Source: Granulosicoccaceae bacterium (GTDB lineage Bacteria; Pseudomonadota; Gammaproteobacteria; Granulosicoccales; Granulosicoccaceae). Taken from it: 6,471 nucleotides of DNA. Of this stretch, positions 6,023 to 6,471 are shown in pieces (positions within the stretch are counted from its first letter, which is position 1; every line of letters starts with the position of its first letter). The stretch is from the NCBI GenBank assembly GCA_023301405.1, contig JALZUX010000664.1, forward strand, positions 1-6,471, given 5' to 3'. A program made the position numbers and the translations under genes. The notes under the pieces were generated by a model that worked only from the letters and a program-made list of their open reading frames with translations, was not told where the DNA came from and ran no database searches.

Positions 6023-6471
6023 GGACGGGGGTCATGGTTGTCCGGGGGAAACTGCCCATCTGTGATGAAATATCGGAAGGCTTGGAAGTACCCGTTTAAT
6101 CCAAACGAGGTGCGTAGCTTAACGTAATTTTTGAGGTAGGCAGATGCCAAAAATTCTGCCGATCCCTGCCGCCCCTCCTGAAACCCGCTGTCCAAGAAGT
6201 GCTGCAGAAGCGCTTCTGCGGATGTCACCCCACTGCTGGCAAGGTCAGGATACTTCGCCGAATAAAACTCGGAATTAAATACAACACTTGGTTTTCTTCC
6301 TTCCGATATACCGCTTTCCAGCCAGTGGGCGCGAAGGCCTGCCACATCCGTTTGTTGATATATGTTTTGCAAGTCCTGGTAGGCGTTCCAATAGTAATCA
6401 GTATCCAGTATGGTCTCATCGGTGAGAAAGTAATCGTCAAAATCAAAAGCGGCGCCAGCGCGGTATTTGGC
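6019..6471 (-). CDS. C-terminal end of a protein with 'EGR' repeats of about 40 residues (start outside window)
   Basis: The minus-strand frame is open from the right edge (6471) to TAA at 6021-6019, showing 150 residues and no start. The TTG at 6372 is internal, since the frame and the repeat pattern continue upstream. There are three successive units of about 40 residues. The first, around residues 22-63, begins LDTDYYWNAYQDL and ends HWLESGISEGRKP. The second, 65-105, begins FNSEFYSAKYPDL and ends HFLDSGFQEGRQG. The third, 107-145, begins FLASAYLKNY and ends RYFITDGQFPP and is degenerate. This matches, from memory, the F-D-x-x-x-Y-L-x-x-N-P-D-V / H-Y-x-x-x-G-x-x-E-G-R pattern found in tandem in some glycosyltransferases, sulfotransferases and large secreted calcium-binding proteins. 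The catalytic part, if any, is not visible, so the product cannot be named. The last residues (HDPRP) and the stop run into the inverted repeat, so the original C-terminus may have been changed. Confidence 0.7.
   Translation of the reverse strand, partial: AKYRAGAAFDFDDYFLTDETILDTDYYWNAYQDLQNIYQQTDVAGLRAHWLESGISEGRKPSVVFNSEFYSAKYPDLASSGVTSAEALLQHFLDSGFQEGRQGSAEFLASAYLKNYVKLRTSFGLNGYFQAFRYFITDGQFPPDNHDPRP

Overview
The window looks like a stretch of chromosome from a Gram-negative proteobacterium, most likely a gammaproteobacterium. The support for this is two Bcr/CflA-type drug exporters, a YciA-type acyl-CoA thioesterase, dense packing and a GC content that looks close to 50 percent by eye. 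No rRNA, tRNA, CRISPR array, integrase, transposase or phage gene is visible. The species cannot be named from this evidence.

Layout. (1) 1-413, plus strand: the C-terminal part of a PLP-dependent class I/II aminotransferase whose N-terminus lies left of the window. (2) 589-1842 and 1950-3155, minus strand: two adjacent MFS transporters of the Bcr/CflA type, with 1950-3155 transcribed first. (3) 3156-3558: a 403-base non-coding stretch with a perfect 5-3-5 palindrome that could be an operator. (4) 3559-3918, plus strand: a small, unrecognised, membrane-anchored protein. A hairpin separates it from (5), a convergent yciA-like thioesterase at 3940-4371, minus strand. (6) 4622-5938, plus strand and divergent from yciA: an enzyme of the serine hydroxymethyltransferase (SHMT) fold that keeps the PLP-binding residues but lacks several residues needed for folate-dependent SHMT catalysis. 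(7) 5944-6022: a nearly symmetrical 79-base inverted-repeat element between convergent genes. (8) 6019-6471, minus strand: the C-terminal end of a protein built from repeats of about 40 residues of the 'EGR' type, running off the right edge.

How the genes relate. The two exporters probably form a co-oriented pair, perhaps one transcription unit, for efflux of small molecules such as drugs or metabolites. The other genes face different ways and show no clear shared pathway. The most interesting items are the atypical SHMT-fold enzyme and the inverted-repeat element that begins six bases after its stop codon and supplies the stop codon of the convergent gene. I see no convincing new multi-gene system here.
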